64,000 nucleotides of DNA. It comes from Alcaligenaceae bacterium. Lineage in GTDB: Bacteria > Pseudomonadota > Gammaproteobacteria > Burkholderiales > Burkholderiaceae_B. The stretch's first letter is position 1. Each line of letters opens with the position of its first letter. Under the pieces are notes generated by a model. The model was not told the DNA's origin and searched no databases. It saw nothing but the letters and a program-made list of their open reading frames with translations. Shown here piece by piece: positions 49,448 to 58,574 of the stretch. The position numbers and the translations under genes are program-made. The stretch covers positions 372,001 through 436,000 of the forward strand of contig JACCEP010000002.1 of the NCBI GenBank assembly GCA_013416395.1, written 5' to 3'.

Positions 49448-49541
49448 GTTACCCGTACCAAGCAACCCTCGGCAGCTGCAGCCTTCTCCTCACGCCTGGC
49501 CCGGGCGTCATGCAGCAGGGTAAATATTCAAAGGTAAGTCT

Positions 49542-49913
49542 ATGGCTACTGCTGCTCCTAAGCCGTGCACCAAAGCAGGCTGTTCCGCCCTGGTGTATGA
49601 CGGCGGCGGTGCTTGCGATAAGCATAGGCCAGCTGCCTGGTCAGTGAAGCGGCCCACACCTACCAAGCGCATCACCGGGCGCCGACTGCAACGCTCGCGT
49701 GAGCAGCTGTTTCGTCGGCACCCATTATGTGTCGAGTGCTTGAAGGCTGGAAGGGTGACTGTAGCCACTGAGCGCGATCACATAATTCCGTTGTTTGATG
49801 GTGGCGCTGATGATGAAAGCAATACGCAAGCGCTCTGTGAGCCCTGTCACGACCTGAAAAGCGCAGCAGAAAGGCAGCGTTCATACAGCCGGAGGGGTGG
49901 GTTAAAAGTCTAG
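49542..49913 (+). CDS. HNH endonuclease of the packaging module
   Basis: A 123-residue HNH nuclease: Cys63, Cys66, Cys99 and Cys102 bind zinc, and ERDHIIPLFDGG (His80), Asn94 and His103 form the active site. An additional N-terminal CxxxxC-(n)-CxxH is present. HNH proteins just before terS assist cos cleavage in HK97-like phages; position supports this. Confidence 0.88.
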   Translation: MATAAPKPCTKAGCSALVYDGGGACDKHRPAAWSVKRPTPTKRITGRRLQRSREQLFRRHPLCVECLKAGRVTVATERDHIIPLFDGGADDESNTQALCEPCHDLKSAAERQRSYSRRGGLKV

Positions 49914-49973
49914 GAAGGCTCGAGCGGAAACCGAGCCCCCCGTCTTCTTTTGTACACGACACGTTTTTGAATA

Positions 49974-49982
49974 GGGGGGGGG
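49974..49982 (+). other. G9 tract before terS
   Basis: Nine consecutive Gs, 18 nt before the terS ATG. GC-rich sequence here, between HNH and terS, is where 3' cos ends are often found in HK97-type phages. It may also serve as a poor ribosome site. Confidence 0.6.
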
Positions 49983-50000
49983 TAAAACCTCCCATGAATC

Positions 50001-50504
50001 ATGGCTTCACATCTTCAACTTCTGCCGGCAGTCGATGGAGGGGTTGGGGAAGGTGTGTCTGGCAAGGCGGTTGTCCCATCCGAAATCCCATCGCCAGTAG
50101 CAAAACTGACGGCCAAGGAAAAACGAGTTTGGGAACATGTGACGGGTGCACTGTTAGAGTGTGGCCTGATCCATCGAACCGACGCCATGATGTTGACAGT
50201 CATTTGTCGAACTTTCATTCGGTGGGTTGAAGCCGAAGAACAGTTAACCCTTTTTACGAAGGAAAATAAAGGCACTTATATCGTGGCTACCCCAAATGGC
50301 TACGAGCAACCTCACCAGTTGTTCTATGTGGTTCGTACGTTAAAGCGTGAGTTGTTGCAGTGGCTGCCAGAAGCGGCGTTAACGATTCCGGCGTTTCAAA
50401 AACTATCGCGAGAATCGGCTGCGCCAGAGCAGGGCTCTTTGTTTGATGACCCCGTGGAAGCGCATAAACGACGCAAAACGGGAATCGGCATGAAGTTGGT
50501 CTGA
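50001..50504 (+). CDS. Terminase small subunit (P27 family)
   Basis: A 167-residue DNA-recognition subunit. The segment LTAKEKRVWEHVTGALLECGLIHRTDAMMLTVICRTFIRWVEAEEQL and the C-terminal KLSRESAAPEQGSLFDDP are typical for P27-like TerS. Start 50001 gives the usual N-terminus; an upstream ATG (49994) is in another frame. Its stop overlaps the terL start. Confidence 0.85.
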   Translation: MASHLQLLPAVDGGVGEGVSGKAVVPSEIPSPVAKLTAKEKRVWEHVTGALLECGLIHRTDAMMLTVICRTFIRWVEAEEQLTLFTKENKGTYIVATPNGYEQPHQLFYVVRTLKRELLQWLPEAALTIPAFQKLSRESAAPEQGSLFDDPVEAHKRRKTGIGMKLV

Positions 50505-52180
50505 TGGCCGATGCTGGTAATTCCTTTGACTGGGATGCTTATGGTCGAGACGTCATTGCAGGTTTAATTCCTGTATGCAAGTGGACCCGCCTGGGTGTTG
50601 AGCGCCATTATCGCGATCTGAAAACTGGACAGTCGCGTGGGCTGTATTTTTCCGATGAGCACGCACAGCACGCGTTGGAGTCATTTCTTTTTCTGCGCCA
50701 CTCAAAGGGCGAGTGGGCAGGCAAGCCGTTCGAGCTGTCGCCCTGGCAACAGTTTTGGATAGCTCTTGCGTTTGGCTGGTTGCGTCAAGATGGAAGCCGC
50801 CGATTTAGGGAAGTATGGCAAGAGGTGCCTCGCAAGAATGGCAAAAGCACCATGCTGGCGGGCATTGGCATTTATCTGTTTGAGTTCGACGGCGAAGGTG
50901 GTGCCGAAGTTTATACGGCTGCCACAAAAATGGAGCAGGCCAAGATCACGCACAAAGAAGCCGTGCGGATGGTGCAGTCTTCGCCATTGCTTAGGCGCCA
51001 TATCGGAATTCGATTAAACGAGCTGTACAACCCAAGCCCAGGCCGCGCAGACATGTTCGTGCCGCTGGGGCGAGACTCGAAAAGCTTGGACGGATTAAAT
51101 CCCCATGGCGCGATCTTGGATGAGGTTCACGCGCACCCCACGTCAGAAATTTATGACGTGATCAAGTCTGGCCTCGGTGCGCGCCGCCAACCGATGATCT
51201 GGCAGATTACAACTGCAGGTTTTGACCTGTCGTCCTTTGGCTATTCGCAGCATGAGTATGCGGAAAAGGTACTGGAAGGCGTGTTCGATGATGATGAGCT
51301 GCTGGCGATCATTTATACCGTTGATGATGTCGCTAAATGGGATGATCCGCTTGAGTGGGTTAAGGCGAACCCTAATTTAGGCGTCTCGGTTTATGAGGAA
51401 AATCTTCAAGCGGCGGTCGATAAAGCGAAACGACAACCTGGGGATTTACCTAATCTTCAGACTAAGCGTTTAAATATTTGGTTGCGTGGTGGCTCCAAAT
51501 GGATACCCGTCGCAGACTGGAAGGCGAGAGGAAATTCAAAGCTTCGCCTCGAGGACTTTGCCGGTGAGCCTTGTTGGATTGGGCTTGACCTGGCGGAGAA
51601 GAAGGATATTGCCGCGTTGTGCATTACGTTTAAGCGTGAAGGCAAATACTACGTTTTCTTTAAGCTTTACCACAATGAGGACCAGGTCAACGCACCTGAA
51701 AATCGGCATTTCTATACCTATGAGCAGTCAGGGCATTTGATAGTCACGCCAGGCAATGCGACAGACTTTAATGTTATTCGTCGTGACCTGGTGGCGTTAC
51801 GTAACGGCCATGAAATTAAAGAAGTGTTGTTTGATCCTAAATTTGCGGCATATTTTGCGGCAACGTTGGCTGAAGAGGATGGCTTACTGATGGTGGAAAT
51901 GCCTCAGACGTCCAGCCGCTTCACATTGCCGATTATTGAAATAGAGAATTTGGTGTTAACCGGTGATATTGAGCATGACGATAACCCCGCTGTCGCGTGG
52001 ATGATTAGTAATGTCGTCATGCGTGAATCAAAGTTTTCTGGTTTGCGGCATCCAACAAAAGAGAAGCCGGAAAATAAAATTGACGCACCCATAGCATTGA
52101 TCATGTCCATGGGCCGGGCACTAAATAACGAGACGGACGATGGTCTTGATTCGTTTCTTAACAACCCGATTATTCTTTAA
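50504..52180 (+). CDS. Terminase large subunit
   Basis: A 558-residue packaging ATPase and nuclease. Walker A VPRKNGKST (108-116), Walker B GAILDEVH (202-209) and the nuclease-domain aspartates starting IGLDLAEKKD near 348 are visible. HK97-type terminase. It directly precedes the portal gene. Confidence 0.94.
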   Translation: MADAGNSFDWDAYGRDVIAGLIPVCKWTRLGVERHYRDLKTGQSRGLYFSDEHAQHALESFLFLRHSKGEWAGKPFELSPWQQFWIALAFGWLRQDGSRRFREVWQEVPRKNGKSTMLAGIGIYLFEFDGEGGAEVYTAATKMEQAKITHKEAVRMVQSSPLLRRHIGIRLNELYNPSPGRADMFVPLGRDSKSLDGLNPHGAILDEVHAHPTSEIYDVIKSGLGARRQPMIWQITTAGFDLSSFGYSQHEYAEKVLEGVFDDDELLAIIYTVDDVAKWDDPLEWVKANPNLGVSVYEENLQAAVDKAKRQPGDLPNLQTKRLNIWLRGGSKWIPVADWKARGNSKLRLEDFAGEPCWIGLDLAEKKDIAALCITFKREGKYYVFFKLYHNEDQVNAPENRHFYTYEQSGHLIVTPGNATDFNVIRRDLVALRNGHEIKEVLFDPKFAAYFAATLAEEDGLLMVEMPQTSSRFTLPIIEIENLVLTGDIEHDDNPAVAWMISNVVMRESKFSGLRHPTKEKPENKIDAPIALIMSMGRALNNETDDGLDSFLNNPIIL

Positions 52181-52186
52181 GAGCAT

Positions 52187-53473
52187 ATGAGCGAAACCAA
52201 AACCAAAAAGCCGGGGCGCGTGAAGTCCAGCGTGCTCAAGTGGCTCGGCGTGCCGATTTCGCTCACCGATGGCACGTTTTGGAGCGCCTTCTACGGTACG
52301 GATTCATACAGTGGCAAGAGCGTTACGGTGAATTCTGCCCTTCAGCTGTCCACCGTTTGGGCGTGCGTGAATCTTCTTTCTCGTACTGTATCGACGTTGC
52401 CGCTTAATTTATATCGTCGCACCGCAGACGGCGGACGTGAAGTGGCGAATAGTCATCCGCTTTATGCGTTGCTTCATAGTCAGCCGAACGCTGACATGAC
52501 GGCCTCGGTGTTTCGCCAAGTGATTTTGGCTCACCTGCTCCTATGGGGAAATTCCTTCATAGAAAAAACATACTCCGGCAAAACCATTGTTGCGTTGACG
52601 CCTTTGCTTCCTGCTCAGGTAGAAAAAAAGCGACTCAAAAATGGTTCTTTCGAGTACTGGTATGACGATCGCAAAGGCAGGCGTCGAAAGGTCGATGAGC
52701 GGAATATGATGCATATTCCCGCTTTTACGATGGACGGCTATATCGGCCTGTCCGTCATTGGATGCGCGCGACAGATATTTGGCAATGCGGAAGCTGCCGA
52801 GGAGGCTGCAGGCAAGACATTCGCCAATGGCATGAAGTCTACAGGTCTTGTGACGATGGACGCCATCATGAAGCCTGAGCAGCGGGAAGAAGTGCGCCAA
52901 CATGTCAAAAGGGTGTGGGACAACGGCGGTGTTATGGTTCTGGAGAAAGGTTCAGAATTCCAGCAGCTGACCATGAACCCGCAAGACGCGGAGTTGCTTT
53001 CTACGCGAAATTTCAGCGTGGAGGAGATTGCTCGATGGTTTGGTGTGCCTCCTCATATGATCGGCCACACTGGCAACTCGACCAGCTGGGGGACAGGCCT
53101 GGAGCAGCAGGTATTAGGTTTTCTCACGTTTTCCATGCAGCCGTGGCTGACACTCATTGAGCAACAAATAAACAAGGATTTGCTGCACCCAGAAGACCGT
53201 GCTGAATATTATTCAGAGCATGTTGTCGAAGGCTTAATGCGCGCCGATTCGGCGGGTCGCGCTGCGTTGTACTCATCGTCCAGTCAAAACGGATGGATGA
53301 GTCGTAAAGAAATCCGTAGTAAAGAAAACCTACCGTACAAAGAAGGCACCGACGTGCTTACTGTGCAGTCCAATCTCACTCCGCTCGACCAGCTTGGGCA
53401 AACTTCGGACGCCACAAAGGCGCGAGACGCCATTAAAGATTGGCTCAATGAGGGCAAAACAGATGAAACATAA
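52187..53473 (+). CDS. Portal protein (HK97 family)
   Basis: A 428-residue portal subunit forming the dodecameric DNA channel at one capsid vertex. SALQLSTVWACVNLLSRTVSTLPLNLYRR and FNVEEIARWFGVPPHMIG (here FSVEEIARWFGVPPHMIG) are HK97 portal signatures. The stop overlaps the protease start by 11 bp. Confidence 0.93.
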   Translation: MSETKTKKPGRVKSSVLKWLGVPISLTDGTFWSAFYGTDSYSGKSVTVNSALQLSTVWACVNLLSRTVSTLPLNLYRRTADGGREVANSHPLYALLHSQPNADMTASVFRQVILAHLLLWGNSFIEKTYSGKTIVALTPLLPAQVEKKRLKNGSFEYWYDDRKGRRRKVDERNMMHIPAFTMDGYIGLSVIGCARQIFGNAEAAEEAAGKTFANGMKSTGLVTMDAIMKPEQREEVRQHVKRVWDNGGVMVLEKGSEFQQLTMNPQDAELLSTRNFSVEEIARWFGVPPHMIGHTGNSTSWGTGLEQQVLGFLTFSMQPWLTLIEQQINKDLLHPEDRAEYYSEHVVEGLMRADSAGRAALYSSSSQNGWMSRKEIRSKENLPYKEGTDVLTVQSNLTPLDQLGQTSDATKARDAIKDWLNEGKTDET

Positions 53474-54149
53474 AGCCGCAGCGATGCAGGTTCGCTCGTT
53501 CGATTACCAAGTCAAGGCCGTCAGTGATGATGGTCTTTTTTCTGGCTATGGATCAGTGTTTGGCACTGTAGACAGCTACAACGAGGTCGTTGCCGCGGGC
53601 GCATTTATTGAGTCCCTGGCTGAAACGAGATCAAAGGGCCGTACGTTTCCGGTTCTATGGCAACACCGCAGTGGCGAGCCTATAGGAAATTGGGATATCG
53701 AGAGCCTCAAAGAAGACAGCCACGGCCTGTTTGGGTCTGGCCAGCTTTGGTTGGATGATGCGCCTTATGCAAAAGTGGCGTATCGAGGCATGCAGTCTAA
53801 GTCAATTACCGGTCTTTCCATCGGCTATTACGTGCGTGAAGACTCGTTCGACGAAAAAACCCGCATTCGCACGTTAAAGAAGGTCGACCTGGTGGAGATC
53901 AGCGTTGTGACTGCGCCGGCCAATGATGATGCCCGTATCGATGCGGTGAAAGCCATCATTGCCCAAGGCGGTCTGCCTTCTCTAAAAGAATTTGAACAGA
54001 TCTTGCGTGAGGCAGGGTTTTCCAAATCTCAGTCCGTGATTATCGCAAATCGCGGACTGAAGCATCTACTTCGGAGCGAGTCCGAAGAAGTCGCGAATAC
54101 ATCTGCCCTGATCGATCAGATCAAGGGTTTCAAACTCCCTTCGTTTTAA
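53463..54149 (+). CDS. Prohead protease (HK97 family, U35/S78)
   Basis: A 228-residue maturation serine protease. FSGYGSVFGTVDSYNEVV, LWQHRSGEPIG (His68) and SITGLSIGY (Ser119) are the conserved parts. The last 70 residues may be the scaffold-like end. Start 53463 overlaps portal; the longer frame from 53394 lies within portal. Confidence 0.92.
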   Translation: MKHKAAAMQVRSFDYQVKAVSDDGLFSGYGSVFGTVDSYNEVVAAGAFIESLAETRSKGRTFPVLWQHRSGEPIGNWDIESLKEDSHGLFGSGQLWLDDAPYAKVAYRGMQSKSITGLSIGYYVREDSFDEKTRIRTLKKVDLVEISVVTAPANDDARIDAVKAIIAQGGLPSLKEFEQILREAGFSKSQSVIIANRGLKHLLRSESEEVANTSALIDQIKGFKLPSF

Positions 54150-54159
54150 GGACTCCCCC

Positions 54160-55404
54160 ATGAAAACAGTATTTGACCGCGCCTACCAACGCAAAAGCGG
54201 TGGTGAACGTGCTGATGACCAGCTTGAATTAAAGGCCATCACGGAGGCGCTTGCCTTGCGTGACGCTGAAATTAAAGCGTTCGTCGAGAAAGCCACGTCC
54301 GAAATTGCATCAACCGGCAAGATCGCACAGGACACTAAGGCAGCGATTGAGCTACTTTCCAAAACTGGCAATGACCTTACCTCTCGCTTGGTCGAAGTTG
54401 AGCAGAAGCTCGCGCGTGGCGACTTCGGGCATCACGAAGAAAGCAAGTCATACGGCGAGCAACTCACCGATTCGGACGATTTCAAGTCGTTAGCCTCCAA
54501 AGGCCGCGGCACTGCACGTCTGAGTGTGAAGGCCGTCACCAACATCACCAGCTCTACCACTGGCACTGGCGGTGTAGGTGCCGCGCTTCAGCCTGCTCGC
54601 GTTCCAGGCATCATCAGCGGCCCTGATCGTCCGTTCACGATTCGCGATCTCATCATGCCAGGGCGAACTGACTCTAACGCAGTCGAATACGTGCAAGAGA
54701 CGGGTTTTCAGAACATGGCTGCGCCTGTTGCTGAGGGTGGGACCAAGCCTCAGTCTGACCTCAAGCTCGAGCTTAAAACCACGACCGTCAAAACGATTGC
54801 TCATTGGTTCCGCGCATCCAAACAGGTATTAGCCGACATTCCTCTGTTGCAAAGCTATATCAACGGTCGCGCCATCTACGGCCTGAAGTATGTTGAAGAA
54901 AACCAGATTCTAGCCGGCGACGGCACAAACCAGAATCTTCTGGGGCTCATCCCTCAGGCGACAGCCTACGATACCAGCCTAACTAAGACAGGCGACACAC
55001 CTATCGATGTCTTGCGCCGGGCGATCTTGCAAGTTCGCATCGCCGAGTACCGTGCCACTGGTATTGTTCTAAACCCCAACGACTGGGCAGACCTGGAGCT
55101 GCAGAAAGACGCTGGTGGAAACTACATATGGGTCAACGTTAGCGAAGGCGGTGTTCAGCGCATGTGGAAGCTGCCCGTCATCGACACTAATTCAATGCCT
55201 GCTGGCGAGTTCCTGGTTGGCGCCATGGACATGGGGGCCCAGCTCTTTGACCGGGAAGATGCAGGCGTTGAGGTCTCCACTGAGGATGCTGATAACTTCA
55301 CCAAGAATATGGTCACAATTCGGGCTGAGGAACGCTTGGCGCTCGCTGTGTATCGTCCCGAGTCATTTGTTCACGGCGAGTTTCCTGCCAATCCTGCGCC
55401 TTAA
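54160..55404 (+). CDS. Major capsid protein (HK97 fold)
   Basis: A 414-residue protein. The first 100 or so residues are a charged coiled-coil delta domain, to be removed by the protease, and then the HK97 fold begins (VPGIISGPDRPFTIRDLIMPGRT...). AEERLALAVYRPESFVHGEF is the conserved C-terminus. A terminator follows, which probably sets capsid level against later genes. Confidence 0.94.
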   Translation: MKTVFDRAYQRKSGGERADDQLELKAITEALALRDAEIKAFVEKATSEIASTGKIAQDTKAAIELLSKTGNDLTSRLVEVEQKLARGDFGHHEESKSYGEQLTDSDDFKSLASKGRGTARLSVKAVTNITSSTTGTGGVGAALQPARVPGIISGPDRPFTIRDLIMPGRTDSNAVEYVQETGFQNMAAPVAEGGTKPQSDLKLELKTTTVKTIAHWFRASKQVLADIPLLQSYINGRAIYGLKYVEENQILAGDGTNQNLLGLIPQATAYDTSLTKTGDTPIDVLRRAILQVRIAEYRATGIVLNPNDWADLELQKDAGGNYIWVNVSEGGVQRMWKLPVIDTNSMPAGEFLVGAMDMGAQLFDREDAGVEVSTEDADNFTKNMVTIRAEERLALAVYRPESFVHGEFPANPAP

Positions 55405-55417
55405 GCAGTAAGTCTAC

Positions 55418-55448
55418 GCTCGCCGGATAATCCCCGGCGGGCTTTTTT
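55418..55448 (+). terminator. Terminator after the capsid gene
   Basis: Stem GCTCGCCGG / CCGGCGGGC with a 7-nt loop and TTTTTT, 13 bp after the capsid stop. It probably attenuates transcription in the late operon. Confidence 0.8.
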
Positions 55449-55461
55449 ATAGGTGGCCGTC

Positions 55462-55656
55462 ATGAGCGATGTGCAAGTTCTGGTTGAGCGAGGCTTTCTG
55501 AATGGGCTTGAGTATGCCAAGAGAGGGACAGAAATCACGGTGTCAGAAATCAGAGCGCGTGATCTTGAGTCCAACGGCCTTGTGTCGCGCAAAATGGCTG
55601 ATAAGCCAAAAAACAAAATGGCTGCCAAGCCTAATAACAAGTCAAAGGCGAAATGA
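55462..55656 (+). CDS. Small head-module protein (64 aa)
   Basis: MSDVQVLVERGFLNGLEYAKRGTEITVSEIRARDLESNGLV... followed by a Lys/Asn-rich tail. No known function; small proteins of this type occur after capsid in HK97-like phages. GGTGG lies before the start. Confidence 0.65.
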   Translation: MSDVQVLVERGFLNGLEYAKRGTEITVSEIRARDLESNGLVSRKMADKPKNKMAAKPNNKSKAK

Positions 55657-55657
55657 C

Positions 55658-56005
55658 ATGACTACCGTTAAGCAGCACAAACGCAGCTATGCTAATTATC
55701 TAGGTTCGCTTGGCGGGACACCAGAAGAGCCGAAAAACACAGTTGCGCCATCCATCACGGGGACGGCGCAGGTAGGGGGGACTCTTACGAGTAATGGCGG
55801 CACATGGACGGGTCGACCTACTCCGAATCTGTCCCGCGTATGGTCGGCTGGAGGCGTTGTGATCGTTGGCGCCACAGGCCTGACATATGATCCGATCGTG
55901 GGCGACATTGGCAAGACCATAACTGTGAGCGTTACTGGATACAGCCATGAAGGGCGCGTAACAGTTACCAGCATTGCAACCACTGCGGTTATTGGAGCTG
56001 AATAA
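55658..56005 (+). CDS. Head-module protein with a bacterial Ig-like domain
   Basis: A 115-residue protein. Residues about 28-110 (PSITGTAQVGGTLTSNGGTWTGRPTPNLSRVW...GATGLTYDPIVGDIGKTITVSVTGYS) are a Big/Ig-like repeat as found in decoration and adhesion domains of phage virions. The start at 55658 lies just past the previous stop. It may be displayed on the capsid and bind carbohydrate. Confidence is moderate for function. Confidence 0.75.
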   Translation: MTTVKQHKRSYANYLGSLGGTPEEPKNTVAPSITGTAQVGGTLTSNGGTWTGRPTPNLSRVWSAGGVVIVGATGLTYDPIVGDIGKTITVSVTGYSHEGRVTVTSIATTAVIGAE

Positions 56006-56337
56006 TGCTCATCTCGGATGATCGTGTCAGGGCGCATTTGCGCATTGGCATTGATGAGGATGTAAGCGTATATGTGGGTGCGGCTGAGTCTTTAGCGGCA
56101 GAGTTTATGAATCGAAACATCTACGCCAATGTGCTGGAAATGACAGCTGCGGTGCTAGATGGAACCGCTGGAGAGAGTCCTATCGTCATGAATGACCTCA
56201 TCCAGGCAGCCGTGCTGCTTATCACCGGGCATCTGTATGCAAATCGTGAAGATGTTGTCGTGGGTGCGCCGGTGGCGAAGTTACCCATGGGGACTATGGA
56301 TTTGTTGCAGCCTTATCGTAAGTGTATGGGTGTGTAA
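56005..56337 (+). CDS. Head-tail connector (HK97 gp6-like)
   Basis: A 110-residue adaptor that forms a ring below the portal. MLISDDRVRAHLRI-(n)-SVYVGAAESLAAEFMNR and LIQAAVLLITGHLYANRE are the typical pattern. Overlaps the previous stop and the next start. Confidence 0.88.
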   Translation: MLISDDRVRAHLRIGIDEDVSVYVGAAESLAAEFMNRNIYANVLEMTAAVLDGTAGESPIVMNDLIQAAVLLITGHLYANREDVVVGAPVAKLPMGTMDLLQPYRKCMGV

Positions 56338-56660
56338 TGCAAGCCGGAAAGCTAAATCGCCAAGTCACAATCCAGAAGCCCAAGACGCCAGAAGCTGGCG
56401 AGCCATTCCCAACTGGATGGGATGATGTGACCACCGTATGGGCTGATGTAAAGCTGCCTTCTGGCATTCAGGCGATAAAAAGCGGCATTGATGTGTCTGT
56501 AGTGAAGGCGTCGATCAGAGTTAGATATCGCACGGACATTACCGCCGCCATGCGTGTTGCTTATGATGGCATAATGTTTGACATTCGCGCCGTGCTGCCT
56601 GATGTATCAGGGCGCGTGTATCTGGATTTGGTGTGTGAAAGCGGAGGCAATGCGGGATGA
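56337..56660 (+). CDS. Head closure protein (gp16/SPP1-like adaptor)
   Basis: A 107-residue protein: MQAGKLNRQVTIQKP...DDVTTVWADVKLPSG and ISIRYRTDI-like strand (IRVRYRTDI) fit the phage head-tail joining family. It would seal the head after packaging. Start 56337 overlaps the upstream stop by 1 bp. Confidence 0.87.
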   Translation: MQAGKLNRQVTIQKPKTPEAGEPFPTGWDDVTTVWADVKLPSGIQAIKSGIDVSVVKASIRVRYRTDITAAMRVAYDGIMFDIRAVLPDVSGRVYLDLVCESGGNAG

Positions 56661-57160
56661 AAACATCAATGCACATGTCGGGCCTGCGCGAGCTTGGCCA
56701 AGCGTTCGCGGCGCTTAATGACGATATCCAGAAGAAGGCCGGGCGTAATGCGGTGTCTGCCGGCGCTAACGTCATCAAAAAAGAAGCTAAAAAACTGGTC
56801 CCTGTATTGGCTGTTGACACGATCACGCGCAATCCAGGCACGATAAAAAAGAACATACGCAGCAAGGCCGTGAAGAAGAAAGACGGCACGTTTGAGGCTC
56901 GCGTATGGGTCAAAGGCCTGGGGGCAAAGAAGATATCCGCGTTTAAGGCCAGCACAGGCAACGCCGCTAAAGACAATCCGGACGATCCTTTTTACTGGCA
57001 TTTCGTCGAATTCGGCACGGCCAAGGCTCCAGCTCAGCCATTTATGCGGCCGGCCTTTGAGCAGCAAAAAGTAGTCGCAGCCGAAAAGATCAAATCAAAC
57101 CTTTTAAACCGCATCAATAAAGAAGCGGCCCGTATTGGGAAAACCATAGGCAAAGCGTAA
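56657..57160 (+). CDS. Tail completion protein (HK97 gp10-like)
   Basis: A 167-residue protein. MSGLRELGQAFAALNDDIQKKAGRNAVSAGANVIKKEAKK and HFVEFGTAKAPAQPFMRPAF are the family hallmarks. Needed for joining head and tail. Overlaps both neighbours by 1-4 bp. Confidence 0.9.
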   Translation: MKTSMHMSGLRELGQAFAALNDDIQKKAGRNAVSAGANVIKKEAKKLVPVLAVDTITRNPGTIKKNIRSKAVKKKDGTFEARVWVKGLGAKKISAFKASTGNAAKDNPDDPFYWHFVEFGTAKAPAQPFMRPAFEQQKVVAAEKIKSNLLNRINKEAARIGKTIGKA

Positions 57161-57516
57161 TGGGTATACATGCTGATCTCATTGACTGCCTGGGCTCGCT
57201 GGTGAGCAACCGTGTATTTTTCGGCATATTGCCAATAGCAGTCGGCAGCCCGCCAGTCGTTCCCGCGATTGTGCTGCCCGTGGATATTGTTACGCCCGTT
57301 AACACGATATGCGGAGCCTCTGATCTTCAAGACTACCGAATGCAGATTGACACGTATACCGCTACGCATCCGGGAATGCTGACGTTGCGCGATAGTGTTT
57401 TTGCCGCTGTGGAAACGAAATTCCCTATGGCTGTGCGTCTTAACGATATGTACGCGTTTGACGCAGATTTAAAGCTTCATCGCCGTATTATCGAATATTC
57501 AATTCCCGCTGAATAA
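57160..57516 (+). CDS. Tail terminator/completion protein (DUF3168)
   Basis: A 118-residue protein of the gpU/gp17-like tail-terminator class: MGIHADLIDCLGSLVSNRVFFGILP... TYRIQIDTY-like (YRMQIDTYTATHPGMLTLRDSVFAAVE). It would cap the growing tail tube. A short weak stem-loop with a T-run (about 57540-57562) follows. Confidence 0.82.
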   Translation: MGIHADLIDCLGSLVSNRVFFGILPIAVGSPPVVPAIVLPVDIVTPVNTICGASDLQDYRMQIDTYTATHPGMLTLRDSVFAAVETKFPMAVRLNDMYAFDADLKLHRRIIEYSIPAE

Positions 57517-57607
57517 CCGGGCCTAGCCCAACACTTACTGACTCGCTTCGGCGGGCTTTTAATTTCTACCTGCCGCCATGTGCGGCTTTTTGTTTGGAGC
57601 CATAAAT

Positions 57608-58267
57608 ATGAGCAGCGGAAAGCGTATACCATTTCGAGGCAGTCGCCTCCAGGTGCAAAAGGAGGTGTCGAGCACGACCTCGACCATTACAGCTGTGTCG
57701 GCCACCGATCCCGCCACCGTCACGACGGCGCTGGCGGCCGTGAAGGGAGACATCATCACGATTGTGGGCCTTTCAGGCTTCGAGGGTCAGTACGTCGTGG
57801 CTTCCGTTGATGCGGGCAAGCTGACGTTGGCTGGCACCGACTGGAGCGAAGAGGTGGTGCCCGACGAGTACGACGGTGCCACGATAGCCAGGCATGAGTT
57901 TTTCTCGCAATACTGCGAACTGACAGGCGTTAACCACTCTGGAACCACCATTAATTACGATGACTCCAGCACCATCTGCTCAGGCGTGTACGATGAATTT
58001 GACGCGGCGTCGATCGATTCCGGCACGTTTCAGATGGATTTTAACTTTGCACCGGCCGTACCCATTCAGGAAAAATTCCGCGAGTACGAACGTAATATGG
58101 AAAAGTTCTGGATAAAGGTCATCTTGCCTCGCGGCCAAGGCACGATGGTGTACTTTGGCGGCATTCAAAACGGTCCGGGGATGGCCGGATCAGCCAGCGC
58201 GACCAACTACACCTCGGCCTTGACGATGAAACTGTCAGGCCCGTACTTCCATATCAAAGCAGTGTAA
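57608..58267 (+). CDS. Major tail tube protein
   Basis: A 219-residue protein beginning MSSGKRIPFRGSRLQVQ. A beta-rich segment (SATDPATVTTALAAVKGDIITIVGLSGFEGQYVVASVDAGKLTLAG) and the ending SATNYTSALTMKLSGPYFHI fit a siphophage tail tube subunit. Start 57608 follows GGAG. Confidence 0.85.
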   Translation: MSSGKRIPFRGSRLQVQKEVSSTTSTITAVSATDPATVTTALAAVKGDIITIVGLSGFEGQYVVASVDAGKLTLAGTDWSEEVVPDEYDGATIARHEFFSQYCELTGVNHSGTTINYDDSSTICSGVYDEFDAASIDSGTFQMDFNFAPAVPIQEKFREYERNMEKFWIKVILPRGQGTMVYFGGIQNGPGMAGSASATNYTSALTMKLSGPYFHIKAV

Positions 58268-58277
58268 GGAGAAGCAA

Positions 58278-58574
58278 ATGTCTGCAAAAGCAATACGTGA
58301 GGCGTTTGCCGCCAAAAAACTGCAATCGGCCATTGTTGATGTTGCCGGTGTTGGTAAGGTTATGGTGCGGGAGCTGATGGTTGGCGATTTGGATAGCGTC
58401 GATCATGATGGTACGCCGGAGGCTCGTGCAAAGAATATTGCACTAGCTATCTACACCGAAGACGGAGCTGAACGAATCTTTGACCATGAAAGTCCAGAGG
58501 ATGTTGCGATCATCATGGGCCTAGGCAATCGCTCCGTTAACAAGATTATCGAGGCCTTGGCCGAAAAAAACTGA
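58278..58574 (+). CDS. Tail assembly chaperone, short form (gpG-like)
   Basis: A 98-residue acidic protein (MSAKAIREAFAAKKLQSAIVDVAGVGKVMVRELMVGDLD...). Like lambda gpG it covers the tape measure during tube assembly. Its last codons contain the slippery heptamer A AAA AAC (58565-58571), from which a longer fusion is made by -1 frameshift. Confidence 0.85.
   Translation: MSAKAIREAFAAKKLQSAIVDVAGVGKVMVRELMVGDLDSVDHDGTPEARAKNIALAIYTEDGAERIFDHESPEDVAIIMGLGNRSVNKIIEALAEKN
58565..58571 (+). other. Programmed -1 ribosomal frameshift site
   Basis: AAAAAAC with codons GAA-AAA-AAC in the zero frame, immediately followed by TGA. This X-XXY-YYZ heptamer is among the strongest known -1 slip sites in bacteria. 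Confidence 0.88.
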
